Shown: positions 43,248-52,740, numbered from the stretch's first letter. The stretch is 64,000 nucleotides of DNA from Ensifer sesbaniae (GCF_013283665.1 NZ_JABEKU010000002.1:1-64000), one strand, 5' to 3'. Numbers and translations are program-made. Notes: a model not told the origin generated them from the letters alone.

Positions 43248-44195
43248 ATGAACCCCTATTATTGGGAATCTCAGCACGGCAATTTCGGCGACGACCTCAA
43301 TCTTTGGCTCTGGGATTTCCTGCTGCCGGGGTTGCGCGACGTTCATGAGGGAATCCTGCTGGTGGGCGTCGGCACGGTGCTCAACCGGGCGCTTCTGCCT
43401 GATGGCATCAGAAAGCTCGTTATCGGCAGCGGCTTCGGCTACGGCACCCTGCCAGACATGCATGACCCGAAGGAATGGGACATTCGTTGTGTTCGGGGCC
43501 CGCTGACCGCCGGGAAAATCGGCATCGCGCCCGAACTGGGCATCATCGATCCCGCCGTGATGGTCGCCGAGATGCCGGAGTTCCAAAACCTGCCGAAGCG
43601 CCATAAACGCAGCTTCGTTCCGCACTGGGAAAGTGCGGTTGCCGGCATGTGGCCGGTGACCTGCGGTACGGTCGGCCTGCACTATATCGATCCGCGTGGC
43701 GAAGCGAAAAGCGTGATCCGTGAGATTGCCCAGTCCGAGCTCATCATCGCCGAATCGATGCATGGGGCCATTCTCGCGGATGCTTTCCGCGTGCCGTGGG
43801 TGGCCGTGACGACGTCCGACAGCATCAATAGCTTCAAGTGGAACGATTGGGCAAGCACCGTCGGCGTCCGCTATCAGCCTCGCCACGTACCGGTATCGAG
43901 CCGCGCCGAAGCCATGCTCAAGGGGGAGCGTTTCTGGGGGATGGACTTCGAGGCACAGGCGCTGGCCGAAGCCCCGAACCTGCGCCCCGTCGGTCACGGT
44001 GTGATCGCGGCAGCAACAGAGCCGAGACAGACCTTCCTGCGCAGCGCCGCCAAGCAGGTTCTTGCCGCACCTTCGACGCTCGCACTCTGGCAGGCAATGC
44101 GGGCAACACCGCAATTGAGCGCAGACGACCGACTTGCCGAGCGCAAGGACCGCTTTCAGGAAGCACTGGCGGCCGTACGGCGCGCGTACTTCTGA
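43248..44195 (+). CDS. exoV: Succinoglycan pyruvyltransferase ExoV
   Basis: A 315-residue polysaccharide pyruvyltransferase. It starts MNPYYWESQHGNFGDDLNLW; the NFGDDLN motif and IAESMHGAILADAFRVPWVA with conserved His are diagnostic. It adds the 4,6-ketal pyruvate to the terminal glucose from phosphoenolpyruvate, without which the octasaccharide is not polymerised in S. meliloti. It is only distantly related to the two pyruvyltransferase-family genes wgaD and wgaE in the EPS II cluster. Confidence 0.93.
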   Translation: MNPYYWESQHGNFGDDLNLWLWDFLLPGLRDVHEGILLVGVGTVLNRALLPDGIRKLVIGSGFGYGTLPDMHDPKEWDIRCVRGPLTAGKIGIAPELGIIDPAVMVAEMPEFQNLPKRHKRSFVPHWESAVAGMWPVTCGTVGLHYIDPRGEAKSVIREIAQSELIIAESMHGAILADAFRVPWVAVTTSDSINSFKWNDWASTVGVRYQPRHVPVSSRAEAMLKGERFWGMDFEAQALAEAPNLRPVGHGVIAAATEPRQTFLRSAAKQVLAAPSTLALWQAMRATPQLSADDRLAERKDRFQEALAAVRRAYF

Positions 44196-44603
44196 TGATC
44201 CGGCCACGGCCTTGGCGCGTCAGCGCTGATGCGCCGAACCTGATCGCCCATTCGACCAGGATCGAACGTCGACTGCCGCCGGCCCCCGTCCGGATGGGCA
44301 CGCCATGATGAGGATCCGAGGGCCGTCTTGTTGCCAAGCCGCGATGGCATAAGCCCTTGGTTTCGATCGTAAAAATGAAACTGGCCAAAGATCGGCACTC
44401 GGGCTCGGTCGTATCCATCCGTTCAGGGATCGGATGCCGCAGGCACACTCAACAGAAGCGACCTGTTATGAGGGGCCAGCCCCGTCGAAAATCAGTTACG
44501 GGCGCGGAACTAATGTCCGGCCGGGCTGTTCAGTTGTAACTTTGATACGACGCTGACGTATCCGGCCCGCCGGGTCCGCGGCGACAAGTGAGGAGCTCTC
44601 ATC
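44196..44603. promoter_or_regulatory. Gap between exoV and the small secreted protein gene
   Basis: 408 bases without a supported gene. Near the right end GGAAC (44506-44510) is followed after 16 bases by TGTT (44527-44530), close to the GGAAC-N16/17-CGTT promoter of alphaproteobacterial RpoE2-type general stress sigma factors. A good ribosome site (GTGAGGAG) precedes the next gene. Confidence 0.4.
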
Positions 44604-45044
44604 ATGAAAATCTCGTCCAGCTTCCGTGCAGTCGCGGTCACCGTTATCGCCGCGGCGGGAATCAGCATTGCCAGTGTTGCGCACGCCGATACCGGCCAGA
44701 TCCGCTTCGCCATCTACAAGGCCGCTTTCTTCGTGGGTGGCGCCGGAGGCGAGGGCACGCTAACCTTCCATGGTCGCCGTTATCCGATCACGGTTGGCGG
44801 CATCTCGGGCGGCCTCGCCTTTGGGGCTTCTAAGACCTATTTCCAAGGTACCGTGCGCCACATTCGCCGCGCCCAAGATGTGACGGGAGTTTACGCTGCG
44901 GCGGGCGGTGGCGGTGCGGTCGGCAAAGGGGCCCAGGTGATCGTCATGACCAACGACAAGGGCGCCGAACTTGAACTCTCAGGCAAGCAGGTCGGCCTTC
45001 AAGTCAACGCCGATGTCAGCGGGATGACCATCACCATGAAGTAG
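44604..45044 (+). CDS. Small secreted protein, possible DUF1134 (EipA)-like
   Basis: A 146-residue protein with a clear signal peptide (MKISSSFRAVAVTVIAAAGI, cut after ASVAHA). The mature part is glycine-rich with repeated beta-strand patterns: GGEGTLTFHGRRYPITVGGI, SGGLAFGASKTYFQG, GVYAAAGGGGAVGKGAQVIV, GAELELSGKQVGLQV. The pattern recalls the SYLF/DUF1134 lipid-binding-like envelope proteins of Rhizobiales, but I am not sure of the family. It is inserted among exo genes, is not part of the canonical cluster, and may have its own stress promoter. Confidence 0.6.
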   Translation: MKISSSFRAVAVTVIAAAGISIASVAHADTGQIRFAIYKAAFFVGGAGGEGTLTFHGRRYPITVGGISGGLAFGASKTYFQGTVRHIRRAQDVTGVYAAAGGGGAVGKGAQVIVMTNDKGAELELSGKQVGLQVNADVSGMTITMK

Positions 45045-45090
45045 GGGGCGTCACCCGTTCGCCAGTCGCTGGATAGGCAGGAGTGAAAAC

Positions 45091-46110
45091 TCAGCGATTG
45101 GACGCTTGACCGTCCGCAGTTGCGGGAAGGAGATAACGCAGCCCTCCGGCGCCACCGAGAGCGGCCGGAGCATCCGAGCGAGGTTGTCTGAAGCGTTCGG
45201 TTTTGTCGGCAAGAATGCCGGCCGTGACGGCGGGAACGGCATCGGGTTGCCGTAGAAGATAGCCTATTGCGGCAACCGCGCCGCGTTCTCTCTTCAAATC
45301 GAGAAAGTGCCGGTGCTGATAACGGCTCCTGACGTGCCGCTCGTGTCTTCGGATCGCGGCCTCAGCCGCACTCTCCAGCCTGTTCGCCGCGAGGATAATC
45401 CGGTCGGCCTCGTAGAGCCGTTTGAGATCCTCGGTACGGTGGCTACCGCTCAAGGAATTGCTGCGCACGATTGCCGCGTAGCCGCAACTGCGAATGACCT
45501 TGTAGCGCGCGCCCTTGGCCAAAGCGCTAAGATAGAGATCGTAATCTTCGCCCAGCCGAAGCGTTTCCTGGTAGCGGATGGAGTGACGATCCAGGAAGTC
45601 GCGGCGCATCAACGGCTTCAAGAACCCGACCTCCCCGCGCTTCACGCCGCGCCGGGAGATGTTGCCGTCAACGAAGTCGATAAGGCCAAGCAGGCGGGGC
45701 TGCGGTTGAAAATTGTCGATCTTCCGGGCGACGTCGGTCGCTGCGGCCTCGTCGATGAAAGCGATGTTGTCGGCAATAAAGTCCCAATCATCCTCCGCGA
45801 GCAACCGGCCGAGGCGACCCGGCAGGAAGAAATCGTCGGCGTCGAGGATGGCAAGCACCGGTGAACGACTGATCGAAATGGCATGGTTGCGGGCGGCTGA
45901 CGGTCCACGATTGCTTTCGAAGCGCACGATCGTCAGGCGCCCGCTCAGGTCGTCGGCCAAGCGGGCAGCCGCCTCGGTTTCATCCGACGATCCGTCGTCG
46001 ATAACCACCACTTCGGCGCTTTCCGGCTCGGCCAAGGCCGATGCAACGGCTCGGGCGATGGTCGCCTCGGCATTCTTTGCGGCGATGATGACGCAGACGT
46101 CCGTGGTCAT
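45091..46110 (-). CDS. exoU: Succinoglycan glucosyltransferase ExoU
   Basis: A 339-residue GT2 enzyme. The start is the ATG at 46110 because GGAGG lies eight bases before it; an ATG five codons upstream would place that site inside the gene. Motifs are VCVIIAAKNAEATIARAVAS, VVVIDDGSSDETEAAAR, RGPSAARNHAISISRS, LAILDADDFF (DxD) and QETLRLGEDYDLYLSALA. It adds the sixth glucose in S. meliloti. It is convergent with the small secreted protein gene, 46 bases apart. Confidence 0.9.
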   Translation of the reverse strand: MTTDVCVIIAAKNAEATIARAVASALAEPESAEVVVIDDGSSDETEAAARLADDLSGRLTIVRFESNRGPSAARNHAISISRSPVLAILDADDFFLPGRLGRLLAEDDWDFIADNIAFIDEAAATDVARKIDNFQPQPRLLGLIDFVDGNISRRGVKRGEVGFLKPLMRRDFLDRHSIRYQETLRLGEDYDLYLSALAKGARYKVIRSCGYAAIVRSNSLSGSHRTEDLKRLYEADRIILAANRLESAAEAAIRRHERHVRSRYQHRHFLDLKRERGAVAAIGYLLRQPDAVPAVTAGILADKTERFRQPRSDAPAALGGAGGLRYLLPATADGQASNR

Positions 46111-46329
46111 GAGGGCCTCCAGCATCGTGTCTTACAGGCAGCGCACTGGTCTTTGCGTTCGCTGCGGCACTTCCGTTCGGCGTGGCCCGCTTTCTGGGTC
46201 AAGTCGGCCACGTGACGTCGCCGACGATGGCGACGGCCGAACCATGCAGGGCGATCGTGTCGCAAACGCGTCAAAGATATGATTTTCTGGTGGATCGTTG
46301 CCGTCAGCCGACCGCAAGCCCGGCCGGGG

Positions 46330-46614
46330 TCACCGATTGAAATGCCCGGGGCGATCAAGGCCGCTCGGCGGCGCCTTGGCGGCTGACTTCTCGTCGCCAG
46401 CCAATTGCGTCAACGCGGCGGCCTGTCTTTCCTTTTCCCGCGCCTTCTTCCACACGAGGTAAAGCACGGCCAGGAAATAGCCGACCTGCATCAGAACGGC
46501 GCATATGACGGTCTGGAGAAGTGTCGACGCCAATGAACCGTTTAGGAAATAGGTAACGATCGCAAATACGGCGAGGGCGCCGAGCATGCTCGCAAGAACG
46601 CGCGGTGCGTACAT
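46330..46614 (-). CDS. exoX: Exopolysaccharide production repressor ExoX
   Basis: A small inner-membrane protein (94 residues from the ATG at 46614, which follows GAGGTAG). Two hydrophobic helices, APRVLASMLGALAVFAIVTY and LQTVICAVLMQVGYFLAVLY, are followed by a basic-acidic cytosolic tail (KKAREKERQAAALTQ). In rhizobia ExoX/PsiA-type proteins inhibit succinoglycan production after translation, depending on the dosage of exoX relative to exoY. It is divergent from exoY, the typical arrangement. Confidence 0.9.
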   Translation of the reverse strand: MYAPRVLASMLGALAVFAIVTYFLNGSLASTLLQTVICAVLMQVGYFLAVLYLVWKKAREKERQAAALTQLAGDEKSAAKAPPSGLDRPGHFNR

Positions 46615-47355
46615 AGCGCTACCTCGCACTCGGTAATGTCGACGATGTGGTCATCGGAGTTCGGCCTTTCCTCCTCAGAGTTCCAATATATTGGCAGCGC
46701 CCTTTCGCTTCAACCGCCAAAAGCCCGCGTCCTGCCGCCACTCTGCCTCCAAAGTCTTTATGTCGCGTTTAGAACACCAGGCATACGAATCAAATTGGCC
46801 GTTTTTCGATCCCGCGTCGGTCCGGCCTTTGTGACTCCATGGCAATCCTAAGGCAATTCCTCCACCATCCGGCGTTTTGTCAGGCCCGCACCGCCCCCTG
46901 GTTGCTGTTTGCGTAACGATTGACATCACCTTTTGTTACAAAATTAACTTTTGGTGTCCCGCTGCGCGTGCGGTGCAAAACCCTGTTGCAACGCAGCATT
47001 CGGTCGGAAAGACTGACGCCTGTCAATTTTCATCGAGGCTAAAACACGTGATTGCAGATGAAAGCAAACATAACAGATACCAAGATATATTGGCTTTATC
47101 GCAACACAATTGCGCGCCTTGAATACAATACACGAAAGCGCCGAACGTAAGACTTCATCGTCTGACAATATATCGCCTTGCCGGATGGAAATATTATATA
47201 TTCGAAATCAGTGATATTCGTCGTTTGGGCGCCTTTCGGGTACCCGCCATTATTTTGCCTTCAAAAGACAAATTCTCACCACACACTCTTCCTTGAATAA
47301 TGAGTGCTCCCTTTCGGGGGACCGACCATTCGCCAACGTAAATGGAGTCATCTCT
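46615..47355. promoter_or_regulatory. Long exoX-exoY divergent regulatory region
   Basis: 741 bases without a supported gene. Its centre and right half (about 46910-47260) are much richer in A+T than the surroundings, with tracts such as TTTTGTTACAAAATTAACTT and ATTATATATTCG. This fits binding of H-NS-like/MucR-type and response regulators that control exoY in S. meliloti. No single operator is assigned. Confidence 0.6.
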
Positions 47356-48036
47356 ATGAAGTCTGCGACTCGATCGGCCAATTCGCCGTTTTTCAGTGCC
47401 GCAGAGACTGCGGCGCTCAAGCCCGTGGGTGGTATTTCGAAGCGTGGCTTCGATATTTTTGCCGCTTCACTGGCGCTCGTCTTTCTGAGCCCGCTCTTTT
47501 TGATGCTGGTTGCGCTCGTCAAGTTCTCTGACGGCGGCAGCGTCTTCTATGGCCATCGCCGTATCGGTCACAACGGGAAGCCTTTCCGTTGTCTGAAGTT
47601 CCGCACGATGCGGGCGGACGGCGACCGGATTCTGCAAGAGTATCTTAGAAACAATCCAGCCGCTTACGAGGAGTGGCGTGCGACACGCAAACTGCAGGAT
47701 GACCCCCGGGTCACCGTCGTCGGCAGCGTGCTGCGCAAGCTGAGCCTCGACGAACTGCCACAGCTCATCAACATCCTGCGCGGTGAAATGAGCATCGTCG
47801 GCCCCCGGCCGGTGGTGCAGGATGAGCTGGAGCTCTATGACAGTGCTGCCGTCTACTACCTGCAATCGCGTCCCGGTCTGACCGGCCTGTGGCAGATCAG
47901 CGGGCGCAACGACGTATCCTACGCGGCTCGCGTCGCGTTCGATACCCACTATGTCCAGAACTGGTCCTTGCTCAGCGACTTCTCCATCGTCGTGAAGACC
48001 ATTCCAGCCGTTTGCTTCTCGCGCGGCAGCTACTGA
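47356..48036 (+). CDS. exoY: Undecaprenyl-phosphate galactose-1-phosphate transferase ExoY
   Basis: A 226-residue monotopic membrane enzyme. The ATG at 47356 ([14 protein letters not shown]) follows GGAG by 8 bases. The hydrophobic anchor is [20 protein letters not shown] (about residues 32-52). The catalytic blocks are [41 protein letters not shown] and [13 protein letters not shown]. It starts succinoglycan synthesis by moving Gal-1-P from UDP-galactose to the lipid carrier and is the target of ExoX. Confidence 0.95.
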   Translation: MKSATRSANSPFFSAAETAALKPVGGISKRGFDIFAASLALVFLSPLFLMLVALVKFSDGGSVFYGHRRIGHNGKPFRCLKFRTMRADGDRILQEYLRNNPAAYEEWRATRKLQDDPRVTVVGSVLRKLSLDELPQLINILRGEMSIVGPRPVVQDELELYDSAAVYYLQSRPGLTGLWQISGRNDVSYAARVAFDTHYVQNWSLLSDFSIVVKTIPAVCFSRGSY

Positions 48037-48109
48037 CGATCAGCGCTTTGACTCCCGCCCGACCAACACGGTCGGCCGCGGGATCGGCGTCTTTTAACGG
48101 GAAGCTCAT

Positions 48110-49381
48110 ATGAACAAGCATGCTCCGTCAGGGAAGTCTCGGATTTCCCGCAAGGTGTCTCGTTTCCTTCACCACACCGTCCTGGCCGGCGCTTTGGTCC
48201 TCGGGGCCGCTCAGGTCCGAGCCGAGGACTATCAACTTGGTACCATGGACAAGCTCAAAATCCGCGTAGCCGAGTGGCAGACCGCTGAAGGCGCTGTGCG
48301 CGATTGGTCGGTCATCACCGGTGAATATACCGTCGGGCCGTCCGGTGCACTGTCGTTGCCGTTCATCGGCGATCTGCCGGCGGCCGGCAAGACGACCGCC
48401 GAGGTCGGTGAAGCGATCGGCGAGAAAATGCAGACCCTGTTTGGTCTGCGCGATCGCCCGTCCGCCTCCGTCGAACTCGCACAATACCGCCCGCTCTATC
48501 TATCGGGCGAAGTCGAAAAGCCAGGCGAATATCCCTACGCACCCAATCTGACGGTGCTGAAAGCGATAAGCCTCGGCGGCGGATTGCGTCGCTCCGAAAG
48601 CGGCCAACGTTTCGCCCGCGACTACATCAACGCTCATGGCGAATCGAGCGTGCAGACAGCGGAACGCAACAGGCTGCTGATCCGCCGCGCCCGGCTTCAG
48701 GCGGAGATTGCCGACAAGCAGGACATCGAGTTGCCGAAGGACCTCCAGGGCGTACCGGGCATCGACAAGCTTCTTGCGAACGAGACGGCTCTGATGGCCT
48801 CGCGCGACCGGAAGCAGAAGCTGCAATTGAAATCACTCGCCGACCTGAAGTCATTGCTGGAAAGCGAAATCCAGTCGCTGACAAAGAAGTCGGAAACTCA
48901 AAACCGCCAGATGGAGCTGGTGGTGGAAGATCGCGAGAAGGTCGAGAGCCTGGCCGAAAAGGGGCTGGCGCTCAGCCAGCGCAAGCTGTCGCTGGAGCAG
49001 CGGGTGGCAGAACTGCAGGCGGCCCTGCTCGACATCGACACGGCCTCGCTCAAGGCGAAGCAGGATGCCAGCAAGGCGGCACAGGACGAGACCAATCTTC
49101 GCAACGACTGGGACGCGCAGTTGGCGCAGGATCTCCAGAATACCGAAGCCGAGCTCGAAACGCTGCAGCTCAAGCTCGGCACCAGCCGCGACCTGATGGC
49201 CGAAGCACTGTTGCAGTCGGCAGAAGCGGCCCGATCGAAGGACAATACGGAAGATGCCGTCATCGGCTATTCGATCATCCGCGAGCGTGACGGCAAGCCG
49301 ACCGAGATCCCTGCCGATGAAAACACCGCGGTGTTGCCCGGTGACGTGATCAAGGTTCAAGCAAACCTCGCGACACAGTAG
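48110..49381 (+). CDS. exoF: Outer-membrane polysaccharide export protein ExoF
   Basis: A 423-residue secreted protein with a signal peptide (HHTVLAGALVLGAAQVRA). The polysaccharide export domain begins DYQLGTMDKLKIRVAEWQ; YLSGEVEKPGEYPYAPNLTV (about residues 128-150) is the SLBB domain. A long coiled coil (about 185-380) follows, and the protein ends with a second export-type strand near DVIKVQANL. It probably forms the periplasmic/outer-membrane exit for succinoglycan. S. meliloti exoF mutants make no polymer. It lies 73 bases after exoY. Confidence 0.92.
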   Translation: MNKHAPSGKSRISRKVSRFLHHTVLAGALVLGAAQVRAEDYQLGTMDKLKIRVAEWQTAEGAVRDWSVITGEYTVGPSGALSLPFIGDLPAAGKTTAEVGEAIGEKMQTLFGLRDRPSASVELAQYRPLYLSGEVEKPGEYPYAPNLTVLKAISLGGGLRRSESGQRFARDYINAHGESSVQTAERNRLLIRRARLQAEIADKQDIELPKDLQGVPGIDKLLANETALMASRDRKQKLQLKSLADLKSLLESEIQSLTKKSETQNRQMELVVEDREKVESLAEKGLALSQRKLSLEQRVAELQAALLDIDTASLKAKQDASKAAQDETNLRNDWDAQLAQDLQNTEAELETLQLKLGTSRDLMAEALLQSAEAARSKDNTEDAVIGYSIIRERDGKPTEIPADENTAVLPGDVIKVQANLATQ

Positions 49382-49389
49382 GATCGGCC

Positions 49390-50673
49390 GTGAGAATTGC
49401 GAAGTCGAGCTTGATATCGCCTGACCGCAACGGCGCCTATGGCACCGTTGCGGTCGCGCTGTCGTTTTTCGTCTTCGCCTATTCGTCACGCTTCGGGCAG
49501 GCGTCGATCCTGCTCTATTACGGGCTTTGGCTGCCGCTGGTGCTTGTCGATTACCGTCGCGTGCTCGGCAACTACGGCAGGCGTCTCTGGATCCTCGGCT
49601 TTGCCGTCTTTGCCTGCCTGTCGGTCTTCTGGTCGGCAGCTCCTGCGATGACGGCACGCACAGGCATCCAATATCTCTCGCATGTCGTCTGCGCGCTGAT
49701 CGCCATGCGGCTCATCGACATCAGAACGCTGACGCGCGGCGCGATTGCGGGGACGGGGATCGTACTCGTCTATTCGCTGCTTTTTGGCGTCTACCACCTG
49801 GACCCGCTCGACGGCACATACAGCTTCGTCGGCGCTTTCGCTTCGAAGAACCAGTTGGGCTTCTACGCCTCGCTCGGCATCTATTTCGCTTTCATTGCGC
49901 CTGTCGCCCTTGGGGAGCGACGCCTGTGGCTCTTCGCATCCGCCGCAGTCGGACTGCTCGCGGCCTATTCGTTGCTCGCTTCGCAATCGGCCACGTCCGT
50001 CTTGACCACCGCCGTGATTATCGGGCTCTGGCTTGGCATGCGCGTCGTCGGGTTGCTCTCGCCCGGCCACCGCAAGGGTCTGTTTCTTGCGGCCGTCATC
50101 TGCAGCGCGCTGGTTGCTGTCGCGGGCATCTACGGCGGCGGCGTCGATCTGGTGCTCGGCCTCTTCGGCAAGGATTCGACGCTGACCGGGCGCACCTATC
50201 TGTGGCAGCAGGGCATTGCAGCAGCCATGGCCTCGCCTTTGGTGGGCGTTGGCTACCAGGCCTATTGGGTACAGGGCTTCTCGGAGGCAGAGCGCCTTTG
50301 GGAGGAGTTCTACATCGCGACGCGCGCGGGCTTCCACTTCCACAACACCTTCATCGAGGCGATCGTGGAAACCGGTGCCATCGGGCTTGTCCTCTTGTCG
50401 GGCATTCTGCTGACGACTGTCTTCGGCCACATCAAGCGCCTCTTGACGCTAGACCAGGATACCCAGTCCTCGGTGCTCTTCGGCGTCGCCATGTTGCTGC
50501 TGGTTCGCTCGTTCGTCGAGATCGACATCATGAACCCCTATCACGTCGGCTCGTTCCTGCTCTATTTCGCCGCCGGCAAACTGACCCTGCCGCTCACCCG
50601 GCCCGAATTGCGCCCGGCTGAGATCCGCAGCGCGCGGATCGCACCGCATGGCATGCCGCAGTTGAGGTACTGA
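49390..50673 (+). CDS. exoQ: Succinoglycan polymerase ExoQ (Wzy-like)
   Basis: A 427-residue membrane protein with about ten to twelve helices, starting at GTG eight bases after the exoF stop. The large periplasmic loop and O-antigen ligase/polymerase pattern include LTGRTYLWQQGIAAAMASPL and GFHFHNTFIEAIVETGAIGL with conserved Arg and His. It joins octasaccharide units into high molecular weight succinoglycan. Its stop codon overlaps the exoZ start (TGATG). Confidence 0.92.
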   Translation: MRIAKSSLISPDRNGAYGTVAVALSFFVFAYSSRFGQASILLYYGLWLPLVLVDYRRVLGNYGRRLWILGFAVFACLSVFWSAAPAMTARTGIQYLSHVVCALIAMRLIDIRTLTRGAIAGTGIVLVYSLLFGVYHLDPLDGTYSFVGAFASKNQLGFYASLGIYFAFIAPVALGERRLWLFASAAVGLLAAYSLLASQSATSVLTTAVIIGLWLGMRVVGLLSPGHRKGLFLAAVICSALVAVAGIYGGGVDLVLGLFGKDSTLTGRTYLWQQGIAAAMASPLVGVGYQAYWVQGFSEAERLWEEFYIATRAGFHFHNTFIEAIVETGAIGLVLLSGILLTTVFGHIKRLLTLDQDTQSSVLFGVAMLLLVRSFVEIDIMNPYHVGSFLLYFAAGKLTLPLTRPELRPAEIRSARIAPHGMPQLRY

Positions 50674-51698
50674 TGGATCGGACCACGGGGGGCGTGAAGG
50701 CCACAATCTACGGCATCCAGTATCTGCGCGCTTTTGCGGCGCTCGGCGTCGTCGTCTTTCATGCGGCCGAGCGCACGGGGCATCATTTCGCGATCGGCGC
50801 TGCCGGCGTCGATATCTTCTTCGTCATCAGCGGCTTCATCATGTGGGTGATCAGCGAGCGCCGGCCGATGTCGCCGTTCTCCTTCCTGCGAGACCGCGTG
50901 CAAAGGATCGCGCCGGTCTATTGGCTGGCGACGATGGTGATGGTCCTTGGCGGCCTTGCCGGACTTTTTCCCAATCTGGTGCTCAGCCCCGCTCACGTGA
51001 TGGCGTCGCTGCTGTTCGTCCCGATGCCATCCCCAAGCACCGGCGAGGTCTGGCCAGTTCTCGTCCAGGGGTGGACGCTGAACTACGAGATGTTCTTCTA
51101 CGCCCTCTTCGCCCTGACCCTGCTTGTGCCGCGGTCGCGGCGACTGCTGGCGATCACCGCCTGCTTCCTGCTGCTGGTGGGCCTGGGCTATGCCATCGAC
51201 AGCGACAACGCGTTGTTCGTCGCCTACACGCGGCCGATCATTCTCGAATTCGTGGCCGGCATGATCATAGCCGAGCTTTGGCTGCGGGGTAGGGTACGGG
51301 GAAGCAATGTCGGATGGGCTTTCGTCGCAACCGCTATTTCGGGTTTTTCGGCGCTAGCCGTGTTTCGTCTGCCCTTCGACGAATTCGTCCTTGGCCCCTT
51401 GGCCGTCATGCTCGTCGTCGGCACATTGGCGCTTGAGGACCGTGGCTGGTTTCGCGGGCGCGGGATGCCGATGCTTCTCGGCGACGCGTCCTATTCCATC
51501 TATCTCTGGCATACCTTCGCCATATCGGTTGTGGTGAAGGTCTGTGCCCGGGCAGGTGTGGACCTGCCGCTATCGGCGTTCCTCGCCGTCCTGGCGGGAA
51601 CGGCATTGGGCGCCGCTGCCTATATTCTCTTCGAAAAACCGCTGACGCGGCGTTTGCGCTCGCGGATCGTGTCGAAGCCATCGCAGCAGGTGGTGTAG
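50673..51698 (+). CDS. exoZ: Succinoglycan acetyltransferase ExoZ (acyltransferase 3)
   Basis: A 341-residue integral membrane acyltransferase. YLRAFAALGVVVFHAAERTG carries the conserved R...H catalytic pattern and GAAGVDIFFVISGFIMW the second motif; ten or so helices follow. It acetylates the third sugar of the repeat in S. meliloti. Translation is coupled to exoQ. It is paralogous in fold to exoH. Confidence 0.92.
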   Translation: MDRTTGGVKATIYGIQYLRAFAALGVVVFHAAERTGHHFAIGAAGVDIFFVISGFIMWVISERRPMSPFSFLRDRVQRIAPVYWLATMVMVLGGLAGLFPNLVLSPAHVMASLLFVPMPSPSTGEVWPVLVQGWTLNYEMFFYALFALTLLVPRSRRLLAITACFLLLVGLGYAIDSDNALFVAYTRPIILEFVAGMIIAELWLRGRVRGSNVGWAFVATAISGFSALAVFRLPFDEFVLGPLAVMLVVGTLALEDRGWFRGRGMPMLLGDASYSIYLWHTFAISVVVKVCARAGVDLPLSAFLAVLAGTALGAAAYILFEKPLTRRLRSRIVSKPSQQVV

Positions 51699-51710
51699 CT
51701 TACGGTTCTC

Positions 51711-51741
51711 GTCGGCGCGGCGCACGAATCGCCGCACCGAC
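51711..51741. terminator. Hairpin between convergent exoZ and exoB
   Basis: A 12-bp GC-rich stem with one G-T pair and a 7-base loop lies 13 bases after exoZ and 13 before the exoB stop. There is no T tract. It is the only hairpin in this 55-base convergent gap. Confidence 0.5.
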
Positions 51742-51753
51742 GTCAGCACGTCA

Positions 51754-52740
51754 TCAGGCGCCCTGGTTGCGACGCGAATGCCAGTTCCATGCGGTGCGGG
51801 TGATGTCCGACAGATCGTATCGCGGGACCCAGCCGAGAATGTCGCGTGCCTTGTCGTTGTTGGCGACCAGTGTCGTGGAATCGCCTTCGCGACGCTCGAC
51901 CAGATCGATATTGAACGCGCGGCCGGAGACGTCGGCGATCGCCGTCAAAAGCTCCTTGACGGTCGTGCCCGTACCCGTGCCGAGATTGAGTTCGACGCTG
52001 TCGCCGCCGGAAAGCAGGTACTCGACGGCGCGCACATGCGCGTCGGCCAGATCGAGCACATGGATATAGTCGCGGACACAGGTGCCATCGCGGGTGTCGT
52101 AGTCCGTGCCGAAGATCTTGAAGCTTTGGCGGCGGCCAAGGGCAGCGTCGATCGCAAGCGGGATCGCATGCGTCTCAGGCTCGTGCCACTCGCCGATGCG
52201 ACCTTCCGGATCGGCGCCGGCGGCGTTGAAGTAGCGCAGGATCACCGAACGAAGGCCCTTGTACTGGCCATAGTCCTTCAGCGCCTGCTCGCACACCCAC
52301 TTTGTCCGGCCATAGGGGTTGATCGGCGCCTGCCGGTGCTGCTCGTCGATCGGAACGCTTTCCGGCAGGCCATAGGTTGCGCAGGTCGATGAGAAGACGA
52401 AGGCTTCGACGCCGGCGGCGAGCGCGGCCGAAAGCAGCGTCAAGGTGCCAATGACGTTGTTGTCGTAGAAGGAGACCGGGTCCTTGACCGATTCACCAAC
52501 CTCGATCATCGCGGCGAAATGCAGGATCGCGCGCGGCTTGTGACGGGCAAGCACCTCGTCGAGCCGCTGGCGATCGCGGATATCACCCTTTTCGAGAACG
52601 CCCCATTTGACGAATTCCTCGTGACCATTCGACAGGTTGTCGTAGACGACCGGTTCGAATCCCTTGTTGGCAAGTTCGAGGCAGGTGTGCGAGCCGATAT
52701 AGCCGGCACCGCCGACGACGAGGACTTTGTTGCTTTCCAT
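51754..52740 (-). CDS. exoB: UDP-glucose 4-epimerase ExoB
   Basis: A 328-residue short-chain dehydrogenase-type epimerase. VLVVGGAGYIGSHTCLELAN binds NAD, Ser/Thr in FSSTCATYG and the YxxxK motif in NPYGRTKW form the active site, and GDSTTLVANNDKARDILGW is the usual C-terminal block. It supplies UDP-galactose for ExoY and also for galactoglucan and lipopolysaccharide, which ties the two EPS clusters metabolically. It faces exoZ and ends the succinoglycan cluster. Confidence 0.95.
   Translation of the reverse strand: MESNKVLVVGGAGYIGSHTCLELANKGFEPVVYDNLSNGHEEFVKWGVLEKGDIRDRQRLDEVLARHKPRAILHFAAMIEVGESVKDPVSFYDNNVIGTLTLLSAALAAGVEAFVFSSTCATYGLPESVPIDEQHRQAPINPYGRTKWVCEQALKDYGQYKGLRSVILRYFNAAGADPEGRIGEWHEPETHAIPLAIDAALGRRQSFKIFGTDYDTRDGTCVRDYIHVLDLADAHVRAVEYLLSGGDSVELNLGTGTGTTVKELLTAIADVSGRAFNIDLVERREGDSTTLVANNDKARDILGWVPRYDLSDITRTAWNWHSRRNQGA

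Noticed and set aside
49486-50430. A 314-codon frame on the minus strand
   Set aside because: It is the complement of the membrane protein exoQ; its composition (Arg, Asp, Gln, Gly) is that of an antisense hydrophobic gene.
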